NCBI GenBank assembly: GCA_014192545.1
Contig: BJHL01000003.1
Location: 1 to 64,000, forward strand
Direction: 5' to 3'
DNA: 64,000 nucleotides
Source: Phycisphaerae bacterium
GTDB taxonomy: Bacteria > Planctomycetota > Phycisphaerae > Phycisphaerales > UBA1924
The number at the start of each line of letters is the position of its first letter. The first letter of the stretch is position 1. Shown one piece after another: positions 51,260-59,671 of the stretch. The notes under the pieces were generated by a model, which was not told the origin of the DNA, did no database searches, and worked only from the letters and a program-made list of their open reading frames with translations. The position numbers and the translations under genes are program-made.

Positions 51260-51655
51260 ATGATGCTGACACTTGCTTCGGATCTGAAGAGTTACATGCC
51301 TATTGCCCTGATCTGCCTGATGGCGATTGGGTTTGGTGTGGCGAACGTGGTGTTGAGCCAGTTGTTTGGGCCACGCCGACAAGGCAAGAACAAGGGACAG
51401 ACGTACGAGAGCGGGATGAACCCGATTGGGACGGCGCGCAAGCGGTTCAATGTGCGGTTTTATCTGATTGCGATGGTCTTCCTGGTTTTTGACGTGGAAG
51501 TGGTGTTCTTGTATCCGTGGGCGGTGACGTTTCCGAACCTTGCGGTGCGGAGCGATGAAGGGCTTTTGTGGCTGTTCCGGATTTTGTTCTTCTTGCTGAC
51601 GACGGTGGTTGCGTTCCTTTATGGGTATCGCAAGGGTGTGTTTAAGTTTGATTGA
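51260..51655 (+). CDS. nuoA: NADH-quinone oxidoreductase subunit A
   Basis: A 131-residue membrane subunit of respiratory complex I with three helices. The family signature YESGMNPIGTARKRFNVRFY and the helix FLVFDVEVVFLYPW are intact. Starts at 51260 or 51263. It is followed by a strong terminator, so the other nuo genes are not in the same operon on this side, unlike the usual nuoA-N arrangement. Confidence 0.93.
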   Translation: MMLTLASDLKSYMPIALICLMAIGFGVANVVLSQLFGPRRQGKNKGQTYESGMNPIGTARKRFNVRFYLIAMVFLVFDVEVVFLYPWAVTFPNLAVRSDEGLLWLFRILFFLLTTVVAFLYGYRKGVFKFD

Positions 51656-51689
51656 GCGAGTGGATGAGTGAGTGAAATTAAGTGATGAA

Positions 51690-51717
51690 CGCTGCGAGGG
51701 ATCGTGGCGTTTTTTTT
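51690..51717 (+). terminator. Terminator after nuoA
   Basis: CGCTGCGA (51690-51697) pairs with TCGTGGCG (51702-51709) with two wobbles around GGGA and is followed by eight T. Confidence 0.85.
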
Positions 51718-51808
51718 CGTGTAACTTGGGGCGGGGGGTGGGTTGGATGGTCGATCCGGACCTTCGCAGGGCCTCAGGTCCGGCGTCGGGGTGTGGGGGC
51801 GTCGGAAT

Positions 51809-54800
51809 TCACTCGTCGAAGCGTTTGGTGGCGCGGCGTTTGGCGGCCAGGAGGCCGGAGTCGGACTCGGTGGGCGTGGGTTCTTCGACGGTGATTGGGG
51901 CTGAAGATTGCTTGGGCGCGGACATAGGCATGGGCGCGGGCTGGGCGGCTTGCAGGCGCTGGGCGCGGCGGCGGTCTTTGGCGGCGGCGGCGAGTTTGCT
52001 GGCGTCGTCTTGTGACAACGCCAAGCTTGGTTCGGCGATGGCGACGGTTTCTTCGACACGGGTTTTGACGCGCGAGACGCTGGTCACGGCGGTGGTTGCT
52101 CGCAATTTTTCGGCGAGGGCTTCCTTCGCAGCTTGTGCGGTTTTGAAGCGCGAGCTCAGGAAGCGATCCCATGCGACGCGGCGCATCGCGATGTCGATGA
52201 GCAGCGCAAGCAGCGCGAGGGGCATGAGGAATTTCCAAAGCGGCGTTACGGCTTCGGCGGGTTTGATGTTGGTGCGATTGAAGAGGTTGGCTTGCGCGGG
52301 CTGCGCGATGTCGAGCAAGCGGCCGCCGCCGGCTTTGGCGATATCGGCGAGGGTTTGGTCGTCGCTTTGCAGCGTGCGGAACTCGGCGCCTTCTTGCAGG
52401 GTGGTGCCGACGATGGCGGGGGCGAGGCGTTTGCCGTTTTGCTGGGGTTTGATGATGACGACGTAACTGCCGGTTTGTGAGGCGGGGGTAATGGATTCGA
52501 AGACGCCTGGCGAGACGGCGGTGAGAGAGACTTCGCGCGTGCTGCCGTCGGGGGCGTAGACAGTCGCGGGGACTTGCAGGCTGGTGAAGGGTGTGCCGGT
52601 TTCGTCGCGAGCTTCGGAGCGGATGGTGAGTTGGCCATCGCGCACGTTTGCGGTGGCTTGGACATCGCCGCCCCCGGGTGGTCTGCTTGCGCTGCGGACG
52701 AGCTGGGTCCACATGCGTTCGTAGCCGGGCCAAGGGAGCCACTGACCGGCCCATTTGTGAGCGTCGCTGGTGAAGGCGACGACTTGACCCAGGCCGACGT
52801 TCCAGTGGGCGAGAACGGGTTCGCCAGTTGGCGCGACCATGGCGAGGGCGATGGTGGGATCGGTGCGGGGGCGCGTGAGGGCGAGGCCTGCGAGCGGGGG
52901 CATGTTGTCGAGGCCAGCGATCATGGGGCTGCCGCTGGGGAGGATGACGGGGATGAAGTCGCCTTCGCGCACGAGGGGCGTGCGGACGACGCGGATGGCT
53001 TTGAGGAAGATTTTGGGAAGGGCGTTGGGGTTGCTGGCGTAGTAGTACGTGCCGTTGCCGATGCTGGCGATGTTGCTCATGCCGCCCAGGTCGGCGTCGT
53101 CGCCCACGGCGATGGTGCTGACTTTGGCGCCGATCTTGACGAGGTCGCGGGCGAGTTGCGGGAGGTCGTCTTCGCGCTGGGATTTGCCGTCGCTCAAGAT
53201 GACGACGTGTTTGGTTTTGGCGTTGACGCCATCGAGCATTTCGATGGCGCGTTCCATGCCGGCGGCGATGTTGGTGCCGCCGCCTGGGGAGATGTCGCGC
53301 ACGAGGCGCGTGGTTTCGTCGATCTTTTCGTTGCGCGAGAGTGGGACGACGATGCTGGCGGAGTTTTCGAAGGCGACGACGCCTACGAGGTCGTTGCGAT
53401 CGAGTGACGCGATGGCGAGGGCGGTGGCATCGTTGGCGATTTCTTGCTGGTTCTTGATGCTGCCTAGCACGTTGCGGCGCATGCTGCCTGATTTATCGAT
53501 GACGAAGATGGTTGCGACTTCGGGTGAGATGACGCGGTCGGGCAGATCGAGTTCGACGGGCAGAATTTCGGCGACTTGCGTGCCTTTCCAGCCGCCGCTG
53601 GCGAAACTGTCGGGGCCGCCCACCATGACGAGGCCGCCGCCCATGTCGCGGACGAAGCTGACGAGTTGTTCTTGAATTGCAGGGTCGATGGCTTCGGCGG
53701 GGACGTCTTCGAGGATGATGAGGTCGTAGGACTGGAGCGCGAGCACGGTTGCGGGCATGGCGCCGGGGGTGATGACGGTGGTGTCGATGCCGGCGCGGCG
53801 GAGGACTTCAGCGAGGGTGTTGCCTGCGCCGCCTGAGCCGCCGCTGCTGACGCCGTCGACGAGTAGCACGCTGCCGCGACCGGGCGTGATGGTGAAGGCT
53901 TGTGCCGCGTTGTTCTCCATGACGGTGTCGCCCGCGAGAATGGATGCATCGGGATTTTGCGGTGTGGCGGCGGCGATAGCGTCGGGCTCGTAGACAGCTT
54001 CGAAGCGGTGGACGCGGCCTTGACCGAGTTCGACTTCGACGACTTCGACATTGCGACCGGGTTTGAGCGTTATGCGGCGGCCTGCGCCTTCGGCAGTGCC
54101 GTTGAGGTCGAGGGGTGAACCTTCGCGAAGCAGGAGCAGGTTGCCTTCGCTGGGTGCGGTGGCCCAGAGGACGACGCGCACGTTGACGGTGGCTTGAGCG
54201 GCGGCGGCGGGTGGTGCATCGACGGATTCGACGACGACTTCGTTGTTGAGTTTGTATGAGAGGGGCACAACGTCGATGGGCAAGCCGCCTCGGCGACCGC
54301 GGCCCATGCGGCCTGCGATTTCGCTCGCGACGGCGACGGCATCGCCTGCGGTTTGATTGCCGTCGCTCATGAGGAGGATGCGACCGGCGGCGTCGGGAGG
54401 AATCATGGCGGCGGCCATGCGGAGTGCGTCGGCTATGTTGGTGCCTTCAACGCGTTGAAAGGTGAGGTCGCGTTCCCACGCTGCGCCGCGAGAGGGCGTG
54501 GCGAGGCTGACGGATCGGCCGTCGAAAGCGACGAGGCCCACGGCGTCTTCGGGACCGAGTTTGCCTGCGGCTTGGCCGAGATAGTCGCGGATGGATTGCT
54601 GCGCGGTGGTAACGCTTGATGTGTTGTAGAAGCGTTCGACGGAGCCGGATGTATCGATGACGGCGACGACGGCGAGTTTGCTGGTGGTGCGCATGCTGCT
54701 GGCTTGGGCGAGCAGAGCGGCGAGGATGAGCACGAGCAACACGCGAGCGGCGATGCTGACGACGCGACGGCTAGGGGCCATGGCACCGAAGAAGAGCCAG

Positions 54801-54871
54801 CCGATGATGACCATGGGAATGGCCAGCATCGCGAGCCAGAGCCAGATGGGTTCCTCGAAGTGGAGGTTCAC
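51809..54871 (-). CDS. Membrane-anchored protein with two VWA domains and a GATase-like core
   Basis: A 1020-residue protein. Two N-terminal helices (WLWLAMLAIPMVIIGWLFFG and VLLVLILAALLAQA) precede VWA domain 1 with MIDAS DTSGS (about 73-77). A beta-rich domain follows, then a class I glutamine amidotransferase-like segment (SYDLIILEDVPAEAI, GGGLVMVGGPDSFASGGWKG) that lacks an obvious catalytic Cys. VWA domain 2 carries DKSGSMRR and the GGGTNIAAGMERA loop. A C-terminal helix (PLWKFLMPLALLALLIDIAM) and a charged tail end it. This layout is common in planctomycetes beside BatA-like genes; the function is unknown. The ATG overlaps the stop of the upstream gene (ATGA), so the two proteins are made together. 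Confidence 0.82.
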   Translation of the reverse strand: MNLHFEEPIWLWLAMLAIPMVIIGWLFFGAMAPSRRVVSIAARVLLVLILAALLAQASSMRTTSKLAVVAVIDTSGSVERFYNTSSVTTAQQSIRDYLGQAAGKLGPEDAVGLVAFDGRSVSLATPSRGAAWERDLTFQRVEGTNIADALRMAAAMIPPDAAGRILLMSDGNQTAGDAVAVASEIAGRMGRGRRGGLPIDVVPLSYKLNNEVVVESVDAPPAAAAQATVNVRVVLWATAPSEGNLLLLREGSPLDLNGTAEGAGRRITLKPGRNVEVVEVELGQGRVHRFEAVYEPDAIAAATPQNPDASILAGDTVMENNAAQAFTITPGRGSVLLVDGVSSGGSGGAGNTLAEVLRRAGIDTTVITPGAMPATVLALQSYDLIILEDVPAEAIDPAIQEQLVSFVRDMGGGLVMVGGPDSFASGGWKGTQVAEILPVELDLPDRVISPEVATIFVIDKSGSMRRNVLGSIKNQQEIANDATALAIASLDRNDLVGVVAFENSASIVVPLSRNEKIDETTRLVRDISPGGGTNIAAGMERAIEMLDGVNAKTKHVVILSDGKSQREDDLPQLARDLVKIGAKVSTIAVGDDADLGGMSNIASIGNGTYYYASNPNALPKIFLKAIRVVRTPLVREGDFIPVILPSGSPMIAGLDNMPPLAGLALTRPRTDPTIALAMVAPTGEPVLAHWNVGLGQVVAFTSDAHKWAGQWLPWPGYERMWTQLVRSASRPPGGGDVQATANVRDGQLTIRSEARDETGTPFTSLQVPATVYAPDGSTREVSLTAVSPGVFESITPASQTGSYVVIIKPQQNGKRLAPAIVGTTLQEGAEFRTLQSDDQTLADIAKAGGGRLLDIAQPAQANLFNRTNIKPAEAVTPLWKFLMPLALLALLIDIAMRRVAWDRFLSSRFKTAQAAKEALAEKLRATTAVTSVSRVKTRVEETVAIAEPSLALSQDDASKLAAAAKDRRRAQRLQAAQPAPMPMSAPKQSSAPITVEEPTPTESDSGLLAAKRRATKRFDE

Positions 54872-57800
54872 TTGGTCGTGCCTCCCCCGCTGCTGCTGGT
54901 GCTGCCGGCGGGCTTGGCGTCGGGCGCGGGTGGTTTGGGTTTCGCGGGTTGTGGAGTTGTGGGAGTTTGCTGGGCGCGCTGCTGGTAACGTTGGAAGACA
55001 CGGCGGACGAGTTCGGTGCGGTCGTTGGGAACGGAGCGCGTTTCGATGCCGGCTTGTGCGCCTTCGGCGGCTTCTCGCATGGCTTCGTCGAGCGTGGTGC
55101 CGGTTGCGGAGGCTTCGCGCGGGGTTTGATCGTTGCTGATGATTTCGGAGATGGTGCGCTGGCGGCCTTCGCGAGCGGAGGCGCGGGCGTCGACGGGGAC
55201 GGTTTGGGTGGGCGAGGAAGGTTGGCGCACTGCGCGACTGGCGACGGCGGGGGAACGGGTTTGCGAGCCGGGTGAGCCGCTTGGGGTGCCGTCGGGTGGG
55301 TTGGAAGTGAGATCGGTGGAGTCTTGCGGCGCGCTGGGGCGGTCTTGGTTGCCTGGGTTGTTTTGGGCGAGTTCGCGGGCGAGGTCTTCGAGTTGTTTGC
55401 GTTGCTGCGGAGTTGCTTGGTCCAGAAGTTTTTGGGCGCGCTCGCGCAGTTGCTGGCTGTTCTCGGCCATGCGATTCATTTGATCGCGCGAGTTGCCCAT
55501 TTTCTTGAGTTGATCGGCGACGCGTTTGAGTTCTTCGGCACTGGGGAGTTTGTCGGGGAGGTTTTGGGAGGATGGGTCGTTGGTGGGTTGGGCGGTGTTG
55601 TTTGAAGGGTCGGATTTGCCGGGCTGCGGTGAGGGTTTTTCGCCAGGTTGGGAGGCGGGGTTGGAAGATGGTGAAGGTTGAGGTGTGGATGAATCGGGTT
55701 TTTTGGTTGCGTCGGGTGGTTGTGGGTTGTTTTGGTTGGTTGGTTGTTGGCTTGGTTGTTGGCTTGGTTGTTGATTGGGCTGATCGCTTGGTGGTGTTGA
55801 AGGCGATGGTTGCGAGTTTTGTTTGTCGGCGTTGTCCGGCTGGCGTGCGGCTTGTTCGCGCTGGGCGTTGGCGGGAGTTTGGGTTTGATCTTTGCCGGGC
55901 TGGGCGGATGGGTCGGCGCCGGGTGTGGATTGTGTGGCGTTGTTGGGCTTGCCGGGTTGGCCTTTTTGTGCTTGGTCGCTGGGCGCGGGCGTGGGTGTGC
56001 CTTGTTGGGGTTGTTGTTGTTGGGAGGGCGCGGCGCGGTCGGTGGGGTTGCCGGGTTGTTGGGAACCGGGTTGGGTTTGTGGGGCGTCGGCGCCGGGCGG
56101 TTTGGGCGTGGGGGCGGAGCCTTGGGGGGGCTGGGTTGCGGGTTGGTTGGGTTGGGTGGGGTTGGGTTGTTGGTTTGGCTGCGGGGTTGATTGCGGGTTT
56201 GAGCTGGGTTGATCGGTTGGGGCGTTGGCGGGTTGTTTTGATTGGTCGGGAGAGGGGTCGGATTTGTTTTGTTGTTGCTGGGATTGCTTGGCGGTTTCGG
56301 TCGGTTGGGAGGGGGATTGCTGGGCGGGGTTGGGGGAGGAGGTCGGTTTGGGCGTGGGTTGTTCACGCGGCTCGCGGGGTTGCGAAGTTGGTTGGGTTGA
56401 GCTGTTCGCGTCTTTGCTGGGCTGAGGATTTGGGTTCGTGTCGTTGGGTTGTGGTTGCGCGGGTTGGGGCGTGGTGGACGGGGACTGCTGTTGCTGTGGG
56501 GCTGGTTGTTGCTGGGGTTGCGTAGCTGGTTGGTTGTTGTTGTTGTTGTTGGTCGCGTCTTTGGGCTGGGTGGGATTCTGCGGCTGTGATTGATCGCTGG
56601 GCTTGGGGTTGGAAGATTGGGGTTGGGAGGTTTGTTGTTGGTTGGAGTCTTGCGGGGTGGTTTGTTGCTCGTTGGTGCTGTTTTGGCCTTGGCCTTGGTT
56701 GGGCTTGTTGTCGCGTTGCTGCTGCGAACTCGGGGATTGCGGCCGGGGTTGTGCGGGTTCGGATTGCGCGGGCTTGGGCTGTTCCGGCTTAGGCTGATCG
56801 GGATTGGTTGGTTGGGTTTGCTGGGGTGATTGCTCGGCGGGTTGTGATTTTGGTTCGGGTTGACTGGATTGCTGTGGTGGTTGCGAATTGGGCGGCGAGG
56901 CGCTGTCGCTCTTGGGCGCGGAGGGCTGTTCGAGTGACTCGGCGGCGCGCTGCATTGCTTCGCGCAGGTCGCGGGCGTCGTTGGTGGGTTCGGTTTGTGG
57001 CGAGGGCGATGACTCGGCGGGCGGTGTGTCGGCGGGTGTTTGCTGGTTGGGCGTGTTGGTGGGCGGTTGCTGGGAATCGGGTTGATTGGTCTGGGGCTGC
57101 TGCGCGCTGGGTTGTTGAGAGTTGGGTTGTTGGGTGCCGGGGGCTTGGCCTGGTTGGGATTGTGATTCGGTTGATTCGCTGGCTTGTGTTGTTGTCGCGG
57201 CTTGTTCTTGTTCCCACTGCTGCATCGCTTGTGCGAGTTCGCGCATTTGCTGGGCGAGTTGTTCGCGTTCTTGCGGCGACATCGAGTCCACGCGCTCGCG
57301 AAGTTCCTCCACGGCTTGCGCGGCGGCTTGCGGATCGTTCTTCGCGAGGGCTTGCGAAAGCGAACTTGCGTCCTCGCCTGCGGATTGCGTTTGCGAGCGG
57401 GCGATTTGCGAGAGGCGGTCGAGGGCTTGCGCGGAACCTTGGCGAGACTTGGCTTCGCGGTCGAGTGAGGCGGCCGCTTGTTCGAGGCCTCGCGCGGCGG
57501 TGGCGGCGGCGCTGGCACCGGTGGGCTGGGGTTGGGCGAGTTCGCGTTCGAGGTCGCGCAGGGCGGTGAGTTCGCGCTCGGCGGTTGGGGCGGTTTGTTG
57601 CAGGGCTTGCTGCGCTTCGCGCAGCGCGGTTTGTGCGGCGGTGCGCTGGGCGGCGGCTTGCTGGGGTGTGACGAGTGGCGCTGCTGGCGATGTGCGATGC
57701 GGCGCGAGGAACCAGATGAGTGAGGTGACGCCAACCAAGGCGAGGCCAGCGGCGGTGTGCCAGGTTGGGCGAAGGGTGCCGATGGTGCGGGGCTGGACGC

Positions 57801-58212
57801 GTTTGCTGGCGGCTTCGGCGTCGGTGAGAGCGAGTTGTTCGAAGGGGCCGCGAGCGGGCGCGGCGTTGATGGCGAGGGCGGTGGCGAGGCGGTCGTGCAG
57901 GGCGAGTTGCTCGTCGAGGGTGTGCGCGCCGTGGAGCAAACGAATGGGACGCGAGAGGCCTGCGGCGATGCCGGCAAGGAGGCCTATGGCGGCGGGGAGT
58001 GTGATTGTCGCGAGGGTGGGTAGAGGGATGATGTTGAAGGCACCCGTGAGGTTCCAGATTTTGGTGGCGGCGGCGATTGCGACGGAGATGCAACTGCCGG
58101 CGAGAAGGCCGATGCCGGCGTGCGTGATGATGCGGGTGGCCCATAGCCGACGCGCGGCGGCGCGGGAGACGCGGAGAGTGGTTGGGATGGGTGTTGGCGT
58201 ACGAGTTGTCAT
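54868..58212 (-). CDS. DUF4175-like membrane protein with giant Gln/Pro/Ser/Asn-rich region
   Basis: A 1114-residue protein. Residues 25-85 hold two membrane helices, a third is near 155 (AAGLALVGVTSLIWFLAP), then a coiled-coil region rich in Gln, Ala and Glu (AAAQRTAAQTALREAQQALQ and onward to about 335). Residues about 340-890 are low-complexity sequence made almost only of Gln, Pro, Ser, Asn, Thr and Lys. The C-terminal part returns to coiled coil (ELKRVADQLKKMGNSRDQMN) and ends with DRTELVRRVFQRYQQRAQQ. The helical ends match DUF4175-like proteins encoded next to VWA genes. The disordered middle may span the envelope or form a flexible tether. It is coupled to the VWA gene by a four-base overlap. 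Confidence 0.75.
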   Translation of the reverse strand: MTTRTPTPIPTTLRVSRAAARRLWATRIITHAGIGLLAGSCISVAIAAATKIWNLTGAFNIIPLPTLATITLPAAIGLLAGIAAGLSRPIRLLHGAHTLDEQLALHDRLATALAINAAPARGPFEQLALTDAEAASKRVQPRTIGTLRPTWHTAAGLALVGVTSLIWFLAPHRTSPAAPLVTPQQAAAQRTAAQTALREAQQALQQTAPTAERELTALRDLERELAQPQPTGASAAATAARGLEQAAASLDREAKSRQGSAQALDRLSQIARSQTQSAGEDASSLSQALAKNDPQAAAQAVEELRERVDSMSPQEREQLAQQMRELAQAMQQWEQEQAATTTQASESTESQSQPGQAPGTQQPNSQQPSAQQPQTNQPDSQQPPTNTPNQQTPADTPPAESSPSPQTEPTNDARDLREAMQRAAESLEQPSAPKSDSASPPNSQPPQQSSQPEPKSQPAEQSPQQTQPTNPDQPKPEQPKPAQSEPAQPRPQSPSSQQQRDNKPNQGQGQNSTNEQQTTPQDSNQQQTSQPQSSNPKPSDQSQPQNPTQPKDATNNNNNNQPATQPQQQPAPQQQQSPSTTPQPAQPQPNDTNPNPQPSKDANSSTQPTSQPREPREQPTPKPTSSPNPAQQSPSQPTETAKQSQQQQNKSDPSPDQSKQPANAPTDQPSSNPQSTPQPNQQPNPTQPNQPATQPPQGSAPTPKPPGADAPQTQPGSQQPGNPTDRAAPSQQQQPQQGTPTPAPSDQAQKGQPGKPNNATQSTPGADPSAQPGKDQTQTPANAQREQAARQPDNADKQNSQPSPSTPPSDQPNQQPSQQPSQQPTNQNNPQPPDATKKPDSSTPQPSPSSNPASQPGEKPSPQPGKSDPSNNTAQPTNDPSSQNLPDKLPSAEELKRVADQLKKMGNSRDQMNRMAENSQQLRERAQKLLDQATPQQRKQLEDLARELAQNNPGNQDRPSAPQDSTDLTSNPPDGTPSGSPGSQTRSPAVASRAVRQPSSPTQTVPVDARASAREGRQRTISEIISNDQTPREASATGTTLDEAMREAAEGAQAGIETRSVPNDRTELVRRVFQRYQQRAQQTPTTPQPAKPKPPAPDAKPAGSTSSSGGGTTK
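55560..57200. repeat. Low-complexity coding tract, GGTTG-rich on the plus strand
   Basis: About 1.6 kb of the coding region above consists of short imperfect units such as GGTTGTTGG and GGCTGGGTT, including a TTG run at 56533-56550. The strand bias (G and T on plus, C and A on minus) is extreme, and it leaves other frames open without meaning. Confidence 0.7.
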
Positions 58213-58436
58213 GGAAGTTTTGTTGGCGTCCGTGCGGGGTTGCCGGTTGATTGGCGGTGTCAGAAGAGGGTACGAAGGCTGAGCCGAGAGCGATTCGACG
58301 AATGTTGTACGTTGGTGGCGGGTGGACGTTCTTGGGCTGTTTACCTAGTAGTTGTCACGGGCTTGTCACGAAGTTGGGAGAGAAGTTGATTGCAATTTGG
58401 TGCACGCGTGGGTTTGCGGGCTTACGGTGCTTGATT

Positions 58437-59468
58437 ATGGTGGATATTCGCGAGATTTTGCAGCGGCTACAGGCGGGTGAATCGCTGGATGAGGTGGCGG
58501 CGCATCGATTTTTTTCGGCGATGCTCGAAGGGCAGATTGAGGTTGGGCAGGTGGCGGCGGCGTTGGCACTGATGGCGACGCGCGTGCCTAGCGAGGATGA
58601 GTTGGTGGCGGGGGCGAAGGTGATGCGGGCGTCGGTGACGATGGTGCCGGTGGCCGCGGGGATGAGCGGCAACATTGTGGATACGTGTGGGACGGGGGGG
58701 ACGCCTAAGACGTTCAATGTGGGGACGCTCGCGGCGATTGTCGCGGCGGCGGCGGCACCGGGAGTGGTGCGGGTTGCGAAGCATGGCAATCGCAGTCGGA
58801 CGGGGCGCGGGAGTGCTGAGGTGTTGGCGGGGCTGGGCGTGAATGTGCATGCGTCGCCTGCGGTGCAGGCGCGGTGCTTGGCGGAGACGGGGGTTTGCTT
58901 TTGTTTTGCGATTCACCATCATCCGGCGATGAAGCATGTGGCACCGGTGCGGCAGGCGCTGGGATTTCCCACGATTTTCAATGCGATGGGGCCGCTGACG
59001 AATCCGGCGGGGGCGACGCGGCAGGTGATGGGTGTGTATCGGCGTGAGTTGGTGCTGCCTGTGGCGAAGACGCTGGCAAGGCTGGGGTGTGAGCGGGCGT
59101 GGGTGCTGCATAGTGAAGATGGGCTGGATGAATTGACGGTGAGCTCGCCTGTTTTTGTGGCGGAAGTGCAGGGGCAGCAGGTGACGGAGTGGAAGTTTGA
59201 GGCGACGCGGCTGGGGATGGCAAAGGCGTCAGTGGAGAGTTTGCAGGCGTGGGATTTGGAGGATGCGGTGGCGATTGCGAGGCGATTGCTGGATGGCGAG
59301 AAGGGGCCAAAGCGTGATATGTTGCTGCTGGCGGCGGCGGCGGCGCTGGTAGTTGGGGGTGGGGCGAGTGATATCGCGCGGGGGCTGGAAATGGCGGGCG
59401 GGGCGATAGATTCGGGGGCGGCGGCGAGGACGCTGGCGCAGCTGGCGGCGGTGAGCCATGGTGCTTAG
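58437..59468 (+). CDS. trpD: Anthranilate phosphoribosyltransferase
   Basis: The 343-residue enzyme performs the second step from chorismate to tryptophan. Residues 82-97 (DTCGTGGTPKTFNVGT) bind the phosphoribosyl pyrophosphate, followed by KHGNRSRTGRGSAEVL and the anthranilate loop FAIHHHPAMKHVAPVRQALG. FNAMGPLTNP and LHSEDGLDELT complete the pattern. In the HGN-R-S loop, RTGRGSAEV differs slightly from the usual VSSRSGSADV. ATG 58437 gives family length. No other trp gene is adjacent; the neighbours are membrane-raft genes. Confidence 0.92.
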   Translation: MVDIREILQRLQAGESLDEVAAHRFFSAMLEGQIEVGQVAAALALMATRVPSEDELVAGAKVMRASVTMVPVAAGMSGNIVDTCGTGGTPKTFNVGTLAAIVAAAAAPGVVRVAKHGNRSRTGRGSAEVLAGLGVNVHASPAVQARCLAETGVCFCFAIHHHPAMKHVAPVRQALGFPTIFNAMGPLTNPAGATRQVMGVYRRELVLPVAKTLARLGCERAWVLHSEDGLDELTVSSPVFVAEVQGQQVTEWKFEATRLGMAKASVESLQAWDLEDAVAIARRLLDGEKGPKRDMLLLAAAAALVVGGGASDIARGLEMAGGAIDSGAAARTLAQLAAVSHGA

Positions 59469-59671
59469 GCGGAGTGGTTCGCCTGAGTGATTAGGTTGAT
59501 GGTGTGTGCGGCTGGCTGTTTGAGAGTTGCGTGAGACTTGCTTGAGAGTTGCTTTGGACTTGCAACGGCGGGCGGGGTTTTGTCGAAATAGAATGTGAAG
59601 GCGAGTCGCTGGCGGAAACTGCGATGGGCCGACTTTGCGAGCTTGCGATGCACAACGCGTCAGGATGCTTT

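Noticed and set aside
55476..57977. Second leftward frame of 833 residues through the low-complexity gene
   Set aside because: An out-of-frame reading of the CA-rich strand (Pro/Asn/Lys-rich); the in-frame gene has membrane helices, coiled coils and overlap coupling.
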